NCBI GenBank assembly: GCA_016212295.1
Contig: JACRGO010000195.1
Coordinates: 1-42,227 of the forward strand
Length of the DNA: 42,227 bases
Reading direction: 5' to 3'
DNA from: Nitrospinota bacterium
Lineage (GTDB): Bacteria > Nitrospinota > Nitrospinia > JACRGO01
This document shows positions 23,398-31,578 of this stretch, piece after piece. Position 1 is the stretch's first letter; each line of letters begins with the position of its first letter. Both the position numbers and the translations under genes were made by a program. The notes under the pieces are model-generated. The model was not told where the DNA came from. It searched no databases and was given only the letters and a program-made list of their open reading frames with translations.

Positions 23398-24606
23398 CTA
23401 TGGCGGGTTGACGGGGAGGGTGAAATAAAAAACACTTCCTTCCCCTGGGTTGCTTTCCACCCATATATCTCCCCCGTGGCTCTCCACGGCCATCTTGCAA
23501 AAGGTCAGGCCGAGGCCGGTGCTGTAGCGTTTCCTGGTCCCGGCCTTGAAGCTCTGGCCGAATTTCTCGAAGATTTTCCTGTGTCTCGACTTAGGAATGC
23601 CCTCGCCTCTGTCACGGACGCTCACCTGGACCATCCCCTTGTCCTTCAACAAGGAGATTCCCACGGAAATAGGCTGGCCGCTGTAGCTATAGGTTACGGC
23701 GTTGGAAAAGAGGTTGGCCAGGACGCGCAAGACCAGTTCCTCGTCAGCGCGAACCGTGGGGATTCCGGGTTCAGAGGCCAATTCAAAAACAATCTCTTTT
23801 TGCGCGGCCACGGCCTTCATTCTTTCTATTTTGTCCCGCGCCATGGCGGCCAAATCAAAATCAGAAAAAGAAAAAATGAATTTTCCTTCCTCCATTTTGT
23901 TGATATCCAAAAGCTCGGCCACCATGCGGAAAAGGGAATCGCATCCGCAAAGGGCTGTGTCAACAACCTCTTGATCCTCCGGGGTAAGGTTGGGATTGAG
24001 TTTAAGCAGGTCTATATTGGCCAGGATTTCCGTTATTGGGCCTTTAAGATCATGGGCCACCATCTGATAATAGTCGTCCTTGACATGGCCGGACCGGACC
24101 AGTTCCCTGTTTTTCGCTTTCAATGTCTCGGCGAATAAAACGCAGGCCATTGCCATGAAAAGGTCTTCTTTCGCGAGGGAAGAAAAAATCCTCATCTCCC
24201 CCTTGCCGGCGGGCTCGTTGTCCTCCAGGACAATCCCCCAGGCGGCCAGAATTTTTTTCCCCTCGCCTGTTACCGGAACCGCCACAAAGCGCTGGTCCGG
24301 AAAAAGATTAAAAAAATCCCTGGACTGTTGTCCGGGTCCCTTCCCTGAACTTATAATGGGCTTATTTTTAAAGAGCTTACCAAGGTCGCAATTTTCCACA
24401 TGTTTTTTGGAAACCTTTATCCTTCCCTTCCCGCGAAGGGAAAAGATGGTCCATTCCGTTTCCCTCAAGGGGCAAACCAGCAGCGCGTAGCGCGCCTGGA
24501 ACCTTCGCGCCGTGAATTGAAGAAAACACCCGGCCCTTTCTTCAAATGGACGGCTTGAGTCCAACAATGCGGCTATTAATTTTTCTTTTTCCAGGGTTTT
24601 TGGCAT
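23398..24606 (-). CDS. Soluble sensor histidine kinase
   Basis: A 402-residue kinase without membrane segments. Residues about 15-160 look like a GAF-type sensor (weak similarity by eye). The HisKA motif MVAHDLKGPI carries H185. The ATPase domain has the N box LFSNAVTYS, the G1 box DRGEGIP, the F box KIFEKFGQSF and the G2 box STGLGLTFCK, all intact. It is placed between two REC-TPR genes and is the likely phosphodonor for one or both; that is inference. A ribosome site AAGGTCGAAGAA precedes the ATG. It is separated from the REC-TPR gene downstream by 240 bp of repeats. Confidence 0.93.
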   Translation of the reverse strand: MPKTLEKEKLIAALLDSSRPFEERAGCFLQFTARRFQARYALLVCPLRETEWTIFSLRGKGRIKVSKKHVENCDLGKLFKNKPIISSGKGPGQQSRDFFNLFPDQRFVAVPVTGEGKKILAAWGIVLEDNEPAGKGEMRIFSSLAKEDLFMAMACVLFAETLKAKNRELVRSGHVKDDYYQMVAHDLKGPITEILANIDLLKLNPNLTPEDQEVVDTALCGCDSLFRMVAELLDINKMEEGKFIFSFSDFDLAAMARDKIERMKAVAAQKEIVFELASEPGIPTVRADEELVLRVLANLFSNAVTYSYSGQPISVGISLLKDKGMVQVSVRDRGEGIPKSRHRKIFEKFGQSFKAGTRKRYSTGLGLTFCKMAVESHGGDIWVESNPGEGSVFYFTLPVNPP

Positions 24607-25018
24607 TTCTTCGACCTTTGCGAGAAATAAGATAAAGAGATAGTATCAAGTTTTTCGTATTTGTTTTCAAGGAGGAGACAAAAATCAGGGCTTTGCTGTC
24701 TCGACAGTATAAAGTATGTTAAAATTCGTAACTATTAGCCAGCGGCCTTATAAGTTGTAATTCAAAATAAATTTATCGACCTTCGGGCGGACTTTAAAGA
24801 ATTGACATCCCCCTGGCCCCCTTTTTTAAGGGGGAATATTTCAAAAATTCCACCATGGCGCGGTGAATATCTACAAAGACGGTGAATATCTACAAAATTC
24901 CCCCCTGGCAAGGGGGGATCAAGGGGGGTGTGCTTAATATATCTATTTGATTTTAAAAGATTAAAAATGGAAATTCCTATACTATTAATAATATAGTGGC
25001 AAAAAAAGGCGAAACAAG
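24607..25018. repeat. Intergenic region with a C-rich/G-rich inverted repeat
   Basis: 24805-24836 (ACATCCCCCTGGCCCCCTTT...) and 24898-24931 (TTCCCCCCTGGCAAGGGGGG...) are inverted arms. Between them GGTGAATATCTACAAA occurs twice in tandem (24862-24877 and 24881-24896). The promoters of the divergent kinase and REC-TPR genes must lie in this gap. No gene. Confidence 0.55.
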
Positions 25019-26299
25019 ATGGCGGATTTGAAAAAGGAAGTCTCATGCAATTTGCGCGACTATTTTCTGAACGGGTATGTCTTGGTTGTGGATGACGCGC
25101 CGAACGTGTGCAAAACCACCAAGAACCTTCTTCGATCCATGGGAATCGAACAGGTGATTGACGCATCGGATGGGGATATCGCGCTCAAAATCCTGAAAAA
25201 CAAGGAGCATTCTAAACTGCGCGGGCTGAAAAGCGGCGTGGAAAAGAACTGTCTTTTCGCCCTGTTGGATTGGTATATGGGCCGCATGTCGGGAATCGAC
25301 CTCGCGCAGGAAATCAGGGCCGATAAGGAACTGGAGAACATCCCTATTTTAATGATCACGGCCGAAGGCAGGAGGGACCAGATTGTTCAGGCCTCGGCCG
25401 AGGTGGGCGTGAACGGTTTTATTCTAAAGCCGTTTTCAGCAAGGGACCTGGAAACCAAAATATCCGCCATCATAAAACAGCGTATAAATCCGCCTGAGCA
25501 TGTAAAGCTGATCAAGGCCGGAGAGCAGCTTATGGAGCAGGGCAAATTTGACGGCGCGTTGATGCTTTTTGCTAAAGCGCAGGAGATTAATCCAAACAGC
25601 GCGAGGGTCCATGTGTTGAAGGGAGACGCCTTAAAGGAAAAAGGGAAATTCGAGGAGGCGCGGAGCTCCTTTGCCCAGGCCATCATGACCAACCCTAATT
25701 ACCTGAAAATTTACGTTTCCTCCGCCGATCTCGCGATAAAAGAGGGGAACAAGGATCTGGCGCTGGGTTATTTGAAAAAAGCATCCGAGATCAGCCCTTG
25801 CAACGGCAAACGCATCGCAACCATGGGGCAGATCCATCTGGAGAGAGGAGAGGTGGAAGAGGCGCAAAAGGCATTTGAGGCCGCGATCAAGGAAGACCCC
25901 AAAACAGCAAAGGACATAGCCGAGGCATATTTGAAGGAGAACAAGGCGGACCTGGCGGAGGATTTTTTCCGCCGTTCCATGCCCAAGGAAGTGGAAAATC
26001 TTTCCCAGGATCAAATAAAGGAGTACGTTCACACCGCCAACCGCCTGGGCATAGCCCTCAGAAGGCAGGGGAAAATAGAGGAAGCCCTTGACGAATATCA
26101 AAAGGCGCGCAAGCTCGATCCGGAGGACGAGGCGGTCTATTACAACATGGGAAAGGCATATCTGGAGCTTAGCAAAAAAAAGGACTCTCCTTCCTCCATC
26201 CAAAAGGCCGTCAAGTGTTTTCGCAAGGCGGTGGAGATGGACCCGGAGTTCGAGGAGGCTTTGAGGGAATTGGAGAAATTGGGGAAATCGGCGGAATAA
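25019..26299 (+). CDS. Response regulator: receiver fused to TPR repeats (paralogue)
   Basis: A 426-residue protein with receiver domain about 18-155: acidic D25/D26, phospho-acceptor D84 (FALLDWYMG), MITAEG and FILKPF intact. An insertion (KLRGLKSGVEKNC) lies before the phospho-acceptor strand, a difference from the paralogue at 21925. TPR units fill about 165-420 (GKFEEARSSFAQAIMTNP, GEVEEAQKAFEAAIKEDP, GKIEEALDEYQKARKLDP). It is divergent from the histidine kinase gene, 412 bp apart. Like its paralogue it has no DNA-binding domain. Confidence 0.93.
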   Translation: MADLKKEVSCNLRDYFLNGYVLVVDDAPNVCKTTKNLLRSMGIEQVIDASDGDIALKILKNKEHSKLRGLKSGVEKNCLFALLDWYMGRMSGIDLAQEIRADKELENIPILMITAEGRRDQIVQASAEVGVNGFILKPFSARDLETKISAIIKQRINPPEHVKLIKAGEQLMEQGKFDGALMLFAKAQEINPNSARVHVLKGDALKEKGKFEEARSSFAQAIMTNPNYLKIYVSSADLAIKEGNKDLALGYLKKASEISPCNGKRIATMGQIHLERGEVEEAQKAFEAAIKEDPKTAKDIAEAYLKENKADLAEDFFRRSMPKEVENLSQDQIKEYVHTANRLGIALRRQGKIEEALDEYQKARKLDPEDEAVYYNMGKAYLELSKKKDSPSSIQKAVKCFRKAVEMDPEFEEALRELEKLGKSAE

Positions 26300-26303
26300 T
26301 GAA

Positions 26304-26476
26304 TAGCCACTAAGATCACGAAGTAATCTTGAAGCTAAAAATATAAAATAGAACGCGGATAACGCTGATGATACGGATCATCGCGGATTAAATTTCTTTT
26401 AATCCGTGAAAATCAGAATAATCCGTGTCATCCGTGTTCTATTAAAAAAAGTCGATTTCTTCGTGAACTTCGTGGT
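26304..26476. repeat. Nested inverted repeats between REC-TPR and pseudo-receiver genes
   Basis: Outer arms 26304-26322 and 26459-26476 (CACTAAGATCACGAAG / CTTCGTGAACTTCGTGG). Inner arms 26347-26389 and 26400-26442, each 43 bp, starting AATAGAACGCGGATAACG and ending GTGTTCTATT. The inner element looks inserted within the outer one. No gene. Confidence 0.65.
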
Positions 26477-26506
26477 AAAAAGGCGCAAAATTTTGGAGGT
26501 GCTGGC

Positions 26507-27460
26507 ATGGAAGAGAGAAAAAACGAATCGGGGCTCAAGAAAATCATAGTGGCGGATATAAGCCATACCGTCCGGCTGCTGGTTAAAAAATACCTGGAAG
26601 GCGCTTATGACGTCCTGGAGGCGAAAAGCGGACAAGACGTCTTTTCCATTTTGGCGAAAAACCATGCCTGCGACTCTCATTGCCTTGCCGGCCTGCGATC
26701 AGGGAAGGGGGCCTCAGCCTTGCCGGAAAGAAATTCCTCGTGCGAATGGAAGGACGTGGAAATGATCATCCTCTGCATGGAGTTCCCGGACGGCGCGGCC
26801 TTCGAGATCGCTGAAAAAATCCGGAAAAAATTCCATTCCAAATGCCTCCCGCTCCTACTGAACACCTCGAGCAACAAGCGGGAAATTATAAATACCGCCC
26901 TGGATTGCGGCATCAACGATTTCATAGTAAAACCCTTCCCCAAGGAATTACTTCTGTCTAAAATCAGAAAGCTGGAACGTGATATTCCATTGCAGGACCT
27001 GGAGCAGTCCGAATTGATCGCGAAAATCCCGACTTTCCGGGGAGTCCCTCCATCACAAGTGGCCTTTGCCTTGAGCGCTTGCGGAAAAACAATAAAGAAG
27101 AAAAAGGGGGAGCCAATTTGCGAGGAAGGCGAGGAAAATTTCGATCTCTTCATCCTCCTTGAAGGGAAGTGCAACGTCCTGTATCAGGGCAAGAAGGTGG
27201 CGGAGATCAACCCCATAGACACCATAGGGGAGATGGGATTCATCGGAGAACAAAAACGCTCCGCCACTGTGGTGGCCGCGGAACCGTCAAAGGTGATCGT
27301 CCTGAAAAAGGACCTCTTCGACGAATACCTGAACGAGGAAAGGGCGATCTCCGAGACCATTTGCAAAAACATTATCATGTCCCTGAACGACCGCATCAAG
27401 AAATCCAATGACATGGTCAAAAAGCTTAAGATCATGGCGGAGGAATATCTTTCTTATTAA
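26507..27460 (+). CDS. Pseudo-receiver fused to a cyclic-nucleotide-binding domain
   Basis: A 317-residue protein. The N-terminal 155 residues have the receiver fold pattern (KIIVADISHTVRLL, NDFIVKPFPKELL with K142) but the phospho-acceptor strand reads MIILCMEFPDG, with Cys90 where Asp is expected, and there is an insertion rich in Cys/Ser (about 52-80). It therefore probably cannot be phosphorylated in the usual way. Residues about 170-290 are a cNMP-binding domain (GEPICEEGEENFDLFILLEG, DTIGEMGFIGEQKRSATVVA), but there is no HTH; the tail is helical. The start is supported by GGAGGT. It follows the REC-TPR gene on the same strand. Confidence 0.9.
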   Translation: MEERKNESGLKKIIVADISHTVRLLVKKYLEGAYDVLEAKSGQDVFSILAKNHACDSHCLAGLRSGKGASALPERNSSCEWKDVEMIILCMEFPDGAAFEIAEKIRKKFHSKCLPLLLNTSSNKREIINTALDCGINDFIVKPFPKELLLSKIRKLERDIPLQDLEQSELIAKIPTFRGVPPSQVAFALSACGKTIKKKKGEPICEEGEENFDLFILLEGKCNVLYQGKKVAEINPIDTIGEMGFIGEQKRSATVVAAEPSKVIVLKKDLFDEYLNEERAISETICKNIIMSLNDRIKKSNDMVKKLKIMAEEYLSY

Positions 27461-27575
27461 AACTCCAAATAACAAGCATCAAATCACAAATAAGCTCCAA
27501 AAACAAAATGCCAAACAAAAACATTTTGTTATTGGAATTTTGAGTTTATTTGAAATTTGTGATTTGAAATAACGT
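27461..27575. repeat. Hairpin repeat between convergent genes
   Basis: An imperfect inverted repeat (arms CATCAAATCACAAATAAGCT and complement around ATTTGTGATTTG) fills the gap between the pseudo-receiver gene and the PilZ gene. It may serve as a bidirectional transcription stop, but there is no clean T run. Confidence 0.55.
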
Positions 27576-27576
27576 T

Positions 27577-28209
27577 TTATCCCTGCGGGTTTTCAAGAAT
27601 TTTATTTATGATTTCTGTTTCCCTGGCCCCCAGATCGCAAAATTGCAGGCCGTAATAGGTTGACTCATATAGGCCGGGCTTGGAACTACGCACTATACCT
27701 TTCAACTGGACCGGTTCTTCTTTCTCTCCATAGGTAAATTCCACCCAAACCGGCTCTCCCTTTTTAAGGGCCTGTTGGGTCATGACCTTGCAACCCCCAA
27801 TCCCCATATCCGCAATGTTGGCGTCTCCTATGGTTTCCGGTTGGGCGCCGCTTCCAACGCCTGGCGTTTTAATCATCTTCAACTCGGCCCAGAAGGACAC
27901 ATCCACCCGGTCCACCTTTCTCACTTTTACCCCCTGGAGTTCCCCTTCCGGATAAGAAAGGGTAAGCATGGGTATCTTTCTTTCCTTCAGGCGGGATTTA
28001 AAAACATAAGCATTGCCGTCCTCCGCTATCAGTTTGACCATTAATTCGGAGTTCGGCAGGACCTGGGTGATCTTCATGTCCACCTTGTTGATTTTCACCA
28101 CAAGGATATTCCCCCTTTCGTAAGAGGTGATTATTCCATTATATGGACTGCCTGAGATGGTGAGGGAAAGAGGCATTCCCCTGTAAAATAAATTTTTGTC
28201 CGCGTTCAT
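27577..28209 (-). CDS. PilZ domain protein, second of a tandem pair
   Basis: A 210-residue protein with a YcgR-N/PilZN-like first half (about 1-95) and a PilZ domain (about 95-205). The c-di-GMP motifs are present in variant form: RKVDRVDVSFWAEL for the arginine box, and ANIADMGIGGC for the D-x-S-x-x-G box, where the Ser is replaced by Gly. Binding of c-di-GMP is thus uncertain. YYGLQFCDL near the end is typical. It is clearly a duplicate of the gene at 28264-28890 (same lengths, about half identical by eye). Confidence 0.87.
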   Translation of the reverse strand: MNADKNLFYRGMPLSLTISGSPYNGIITSYERGNILVVKINKVDMKITQVLPNSELMVKLIAEDGNAYVFKSRLKERKIPMLTLSYPEGELQGVKVRKVDRVDVSFWAELKMIKTPGVGSGAQPETIGDANIADMGIGGCKVMTQQALKKGEPVWVEFTYGEKEEPVQLKGIVRSSKPGLYESTYYGLQFCDLGARETEIINKILENPQG

Positions 28210-28263
28210 GAAGTTCCTATTTAAAATTTAAGATTTGAGATTTGAGATTTAGAGGATAAGGTT

Positions 28264-28890
28264 CTATTCATGAGGATTTTCCATTATCTTTTTTATTTTT
28301 TCAAGGGTCGCTCCATCCAAAGCGCAAAATTGCAGGCCGTAATAGGTGGACTCGTAGGGCGCCGGCCTGGAACCGCGGACCACCCCCTTCAGCTCAATCG
28401 GTTCCTCATTCTCCCCCCAGGAAAACACCACCCAAACCGGATCGCCCTTTTTAAACTCCCCATGAGTCATTATCTTGCAGCCGCCAAGGCTAATATCCAC
28501 GATATTGGCGTCGCCTATACCTTCCAGTTGAGACTCGCTTTCCGGGCCGGAAACGGTCATTATCTTCAGTTCGGCCCAGAAGGAGACCGGCGTCCTCTTC
28601 TCCTTCCTTACATTGACTCCCTGGGGCTCGCCTTCGGGATAGGTAAGGGTGACCAGGGGGATCTTCCTATTTTTCAGGCGGCATTTGAAGCCGTAGGCCA
28701 TGCCGTCATCCGCTATGCACCTGACCACGACCTCTGAGTTCAGCATGGCATTGAGGAGGGTCATGTCCGCCTTCGTGAGCTTCACCACGAAATTGTCCCC
28801 GATTTCAAATGAGATGACCGATCCCTGGTAGGGCTTGTCGCCTATACTCAAAGAAACCGCCATGCCGCTGAAGAAAAAATTTTTCCCCAT
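28264..28890 (-). CDS. PilZ domain protein, first of a tandem pair
   Basis: A 208-residue paralogue of the adjacent gene. The first half is PilZN-like, the second half is PilZ with RKEKRTPVSFWAEL and ANIVDISLGGCKIM, the latter being an intact D-x-S-x-x-G box, so this copy is more likely to bind c-di-GMP. YYGLQFCALDG follows. The two genes are separated by 54 bp that contain a short tandem of AGATTTGAGATTTGAGATTT. Such proteins usually act in motility or exopolysaccharide control. Confidence 0.88.
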   Translation of the reverse strand: MGKNFFFSGMAVSLSIGDKPYQGSVISFEIGDNFVVKLTKADMTLLNAMLNSEVVVRCIADDGMAYGFKCRLKNRKIPLVTLTYPEGEPQGVNVRKEKRTPVSFWAELKIMTVSGPESESQLEGIGDANIVDISLGGCKIMTHGEFKKGDPVWVVFSWGENEEPIELKGVVRGSRPAPYESTYYGLQFCALDGATLEKIKKIMENPHE

Positions 28891-29016
28891 ATTCTACCTG
28901 ATTTTTATGTGATTCATAATGAAGAGCAAAGCCATTATACCTGAATAAAAAATTGAAAAAAATGATTCGCTCATAGTCTTGGCGTCTCCGCGGTATATTT
29001 TTAATTTCTAAATCAC

Positions 29017-31479
29017 TTAAACAATCCGCGCCGGGTCCACGTCAATACTCACCCTTACCCCGCGCCAGCGGCCCTTCCTTTGGTTTATCAAGTAAAAGTG
29101 CTTGGAAAGGAACCGCCGGAAGCTATTGTAGTCCGAGCCTTTCAATAAAAGACGCCAGCGGTAGACGTCCTTTACCTTATGGATAACCGCCTTTGTGGGA
29201 CCCAGCGCCTCCACCCGGACCGCCTCAAGATTTTCCGCTCTGATGGCGCCAGCGGTTTCCATAGCGGCCTGCTCGGCCTTTTCGTCGATCGCGCTTTCAA
29301 AGGACAAGACCGCAAGCCTTGAAAAGGGCGGATACAGAAGCATCTTCCTGGCTTCCTCCTCCCTTCTGCAAAATCCGTCGAAGTCGTTCCGGCAAAGAAA
29401 ACCATACACATAATGGCCTGGATTAAAGGACTGCACGATCACCCGGCCCGGCTTGTCAGCCCTTCCCGCCCTTCCCGCCACCTGGGCGATAAGCTGATAA
29501 GTGCGTTCCCCGGACCGGAAATCGGGGATGTTGAGGGACGCGTCCGCGTTCACTATCCCAACCAGGGTAACATTGGGGAAGTCGTGCCCCTTGGCGATCA
29601 TCTGGGTCCCGATCAGGATATCGATCTCCCGTTGGTGGAGCATCCTGAAAATCCTGAAAAAGCTCCCCTTGGTCCGAACCGCGTCCCGGTCCATTCGCGC
29701 TATCCGCGCCCCCGGGAAGAAATCCCCCACTTCCTCTTCCAGTTTCTGCGTGCCGTATCCGCGAAAGAATATCCTATGTCCCCCGCACGAGGGGCAAAGG
29801 TCCGGGGCGGGCGAAAAATAATTGCAGTAATGGCAGCGCATCTCCCGGACTTTCCCATGAAAGGTGAGGGTGACGGAGCAATGGGGGCAGGCCAGGCACT
29901 GGCCGCATTCCTCGCACAACAGAAAGTGGGAAGTGCCCCTGCGGTTGAGGAAGAGAAATATCTGCTCCTTTCTCTCAAGGGCCTCTTGCATGGTCACGCG
30001 AAGGACCTCCGAGAGCGCCGAGCCCTTGCTGTCCCGCTGCGAAACGCGCATGTCAACCATCTCTATCAAAGGCATGGGATGCGCGGAAATCCGGTCCTTG
30101 AGGGGGAGGTATTCATATTTCCCCAGGCGGACGTTATGGACCGACTCCAGGGAAGGGGTAGCCGAGCCGAGGATGACAACGGAATCCGTGAATTTTCCGC
30201 GCATCAAGGCCGCCTCCCTTGCGTGGTACTTGGGGCTTTCCTCCTGCTTGAAGGAGGTCTCGTGCTCCTCGTCCACTATGATTATCCCAAGCCTGGGGAA
30301 GGGGGCGAAGATGGCCGACCTTGCGCCGACGGCGATGTCCGCCTCCCCGTTTCTGATCCGCCTCCATTCATCGAACCGCTCGCCTTGGGAAAGCCCGCTG
30401 TGGAGCAAGGCAACCCTCTTGCCGAACCTGGCGCGGATGCGTGAAATCATTTGAGGCGTTAAAGAGATTTCCGGCACCAGGAGGATGGCCTGCTTCCCCT
30501 CGCGGACCGTCTCTGAAATGGATTGAAGGTATATCTCCGTCTTTCCGCTCCCGGTGACGCCGTGAAGGAGGGCAGGGCGGAATTTTCCTGACTGCAGCCA
30601 TTCCCTGATCCTGGTGAAGGCGTGAAGCTGCTCCGGCGTCAGGGTCTTTGGGTTTTCAGTTTCCGCTTCCAGGTGAAAGTGGCCATCCAGGGGATTCCGG
30701 TAGCTTGTTTTCTCGGTTGCGCCCACGATTCCCTTATCCAGCAACTGGTTCAGCGTGGGGGCGGGATTTTTAAAGGCGGAGCGGATTTCCCCGATGGACC
30801 TTTCTCCGCCGCTCAGGAAGCGGATGATCCCGGCCCGCTTAGGGGCGCGGCGGGCGCTGTCCTCTGCTTCGCCGGCGGAAATTTTCAGGAAATAAAATCT
30901 CTCGGTCCTCTCCTTCACCGATTCTTCCTGCATGACGCGACACATGGAGATCAAGCCCTCCCTGCACAGCCTTTTGATTAAGGTCCCGGCCCTCTCTCCC
31001 TTGAACTTCCTTTCCAGGGAGGCGGCCTTAACGGGTTTTTTCAGGTCCACTTCCAAAAGCAGCCGCTTGGCCGCCTGGTCCGCTATATAAGGCGCCGCCT
31101 CCTTTCCCTTGTCCGTGAGAAAAACCACTTCCGCGTCCTTGGAGTCGATACCCTTGGGGACAGCCAGGTTCATCGCCTCTCCGAGCGGGGCGAGGTAATA
31201 TTCGGAGATCCATTTGGTGAGGGATAGAAGGTCAGGGGCCAGCAGCGGCTCATGGTCCTTGATTCTTGTTATTTCCTTTGGGGAGACCCCTTCCGGCGCG
31301 GAGGCCGGGTATTCCACCACGAACCCTGTGATGATCCTGTTTCCGAAAGGGACCAGCACGCGGGCGCCCTTGCAAAGGTGGTTTTGAAAAGGCTTGGGGA
31401 CCCTATAGGAAAAGGCCTCGTGGATTGGAAGATTAACCGCCACGAAGGCGAATTCCGGCGAGGGTGAAGGATGTGTCAT
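29017..31479 (-). CDS. priA: Primosomal protein N' (replication restart helicase PriA)
   Basis: The 820-residue superfamily 2 helicase reloads the replisome at stalled forks. The N-terminal 3'-DNA-binding domain (about 1-105) is followed by a winged-helix region, helicase lobe 1 with Walker A GVTGSGKTEIY and the DEEH box, a zinc-binding insert with eight Cys (CEECGQCLACPHC, then CHYCNYF and CPSCGG), and lobe 2 with AQVAGRAGRADKPG. The length is slightly above the E. coli protein (732). The start is MTHPSPSPEFAFVAVNLP; no strong ribosome site. It is flanked by the PilZ pair and a SPOR protein gene. Confidence 0.97.
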   Translation of the reverse strand: MTHPSPSPEFAFVAVNLPIHEAFSYRVPKPFQNHLCKGARVLVPFGNRIITGFVVEYPASAPEGVSPKEITRIKDHEPLLAPDLLSLTKWISEYYLAPLGEAMNLAVPKGIDSKDAEVVFLTDKGKEAAPYIADQAAKRLLLEVDLKKPVKAASLERKFKGERAGTLIKRLCREGLISMCRVMQEESVKERTERFYFLKISAGEAEDSARRAPKRAGIIRFLSGGERSIGEIRSAFKNPAPTLNQLLDKGIVGATEKTSYRNPLDGHFHLEAETENPKTLTPEQLHAFTRIREWLQSGKFRPALLHGVTGSGKTEIYLQSISETVREGKQAILLVPEISLTPQMISRIRARFGKRVALLHSGLSQGERFDEWRRIRNGEADIAVGARSAIFAPFPRLGIIIVDEEHETSFKQEESPKYHAREAALMRGKFTDSVVILGSATPSLESVHNVRLGKYEYLPLKDRISAHPMPLIEMVDMRVSQRDSKGSALSEVLRVTMQEALERKEQIFLFLNRRGTSHFLLCEECGQCLACPHCSVTLTFHGKVREMRCHYCNYFSPAPDLCPSCGGHRIFFRGYGTQKLEEEVGDFFPGARIARMDRDAVRTKGSFFRIFRMLHQREIDILIGTQMIAKGHDFPNVTLVGIVNADASLNIPDFRSGERTYQLIAQVAGRAGRADKPGRVIVQSFNPGHYVYGFLCRNDFDGFCRREEEARKMLLYPPFSRLAVLSFESAIDEKAEQAAMETAGAIRAENLEAVRVEALGPTKAVIHKVKDVYRWRLLLKGSDYNSFRRFLSKHFYLINQRKGRWRGVRVSIDVDPARIV

Positions 31480-31513
31480 GGGATCAAAGGATTAATATTG
31501 AAAATTGAACATC

Positions 31514-31578
31514 GAAGTATGTCATGTGTCATGAGCCCATGACTCACCACCCATGACTCATGACACATGACATACTTC
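31514..31578. repeat. Perfect 22-bp palindrome between priA and the SPOR gene
   Basis: Arms 31514-31535 and 31557-31578 are perfectly inverted (GAAGTATGTCATGTGTCATG and complement); the 21-bp loop itself contains CATGACTCA twice. The right arm overlaps the first base or two of the SPOR gene's stop codon (31577-31579). There is no poly-T tract, so it is not a typical terminator. Confidence 0.75.

Noticed and set aside
24805-24931. G/C-rich arms as a terminator for the kinase gene
   Set aside because: It lies upstream of the kinase start and has no T tract; a dispersed repeat explains it better.
29413-30444. Plus-strand frame of 343 residues opposite priA
   Set aside because: No recognisable domain; priA on the other strand is certain.
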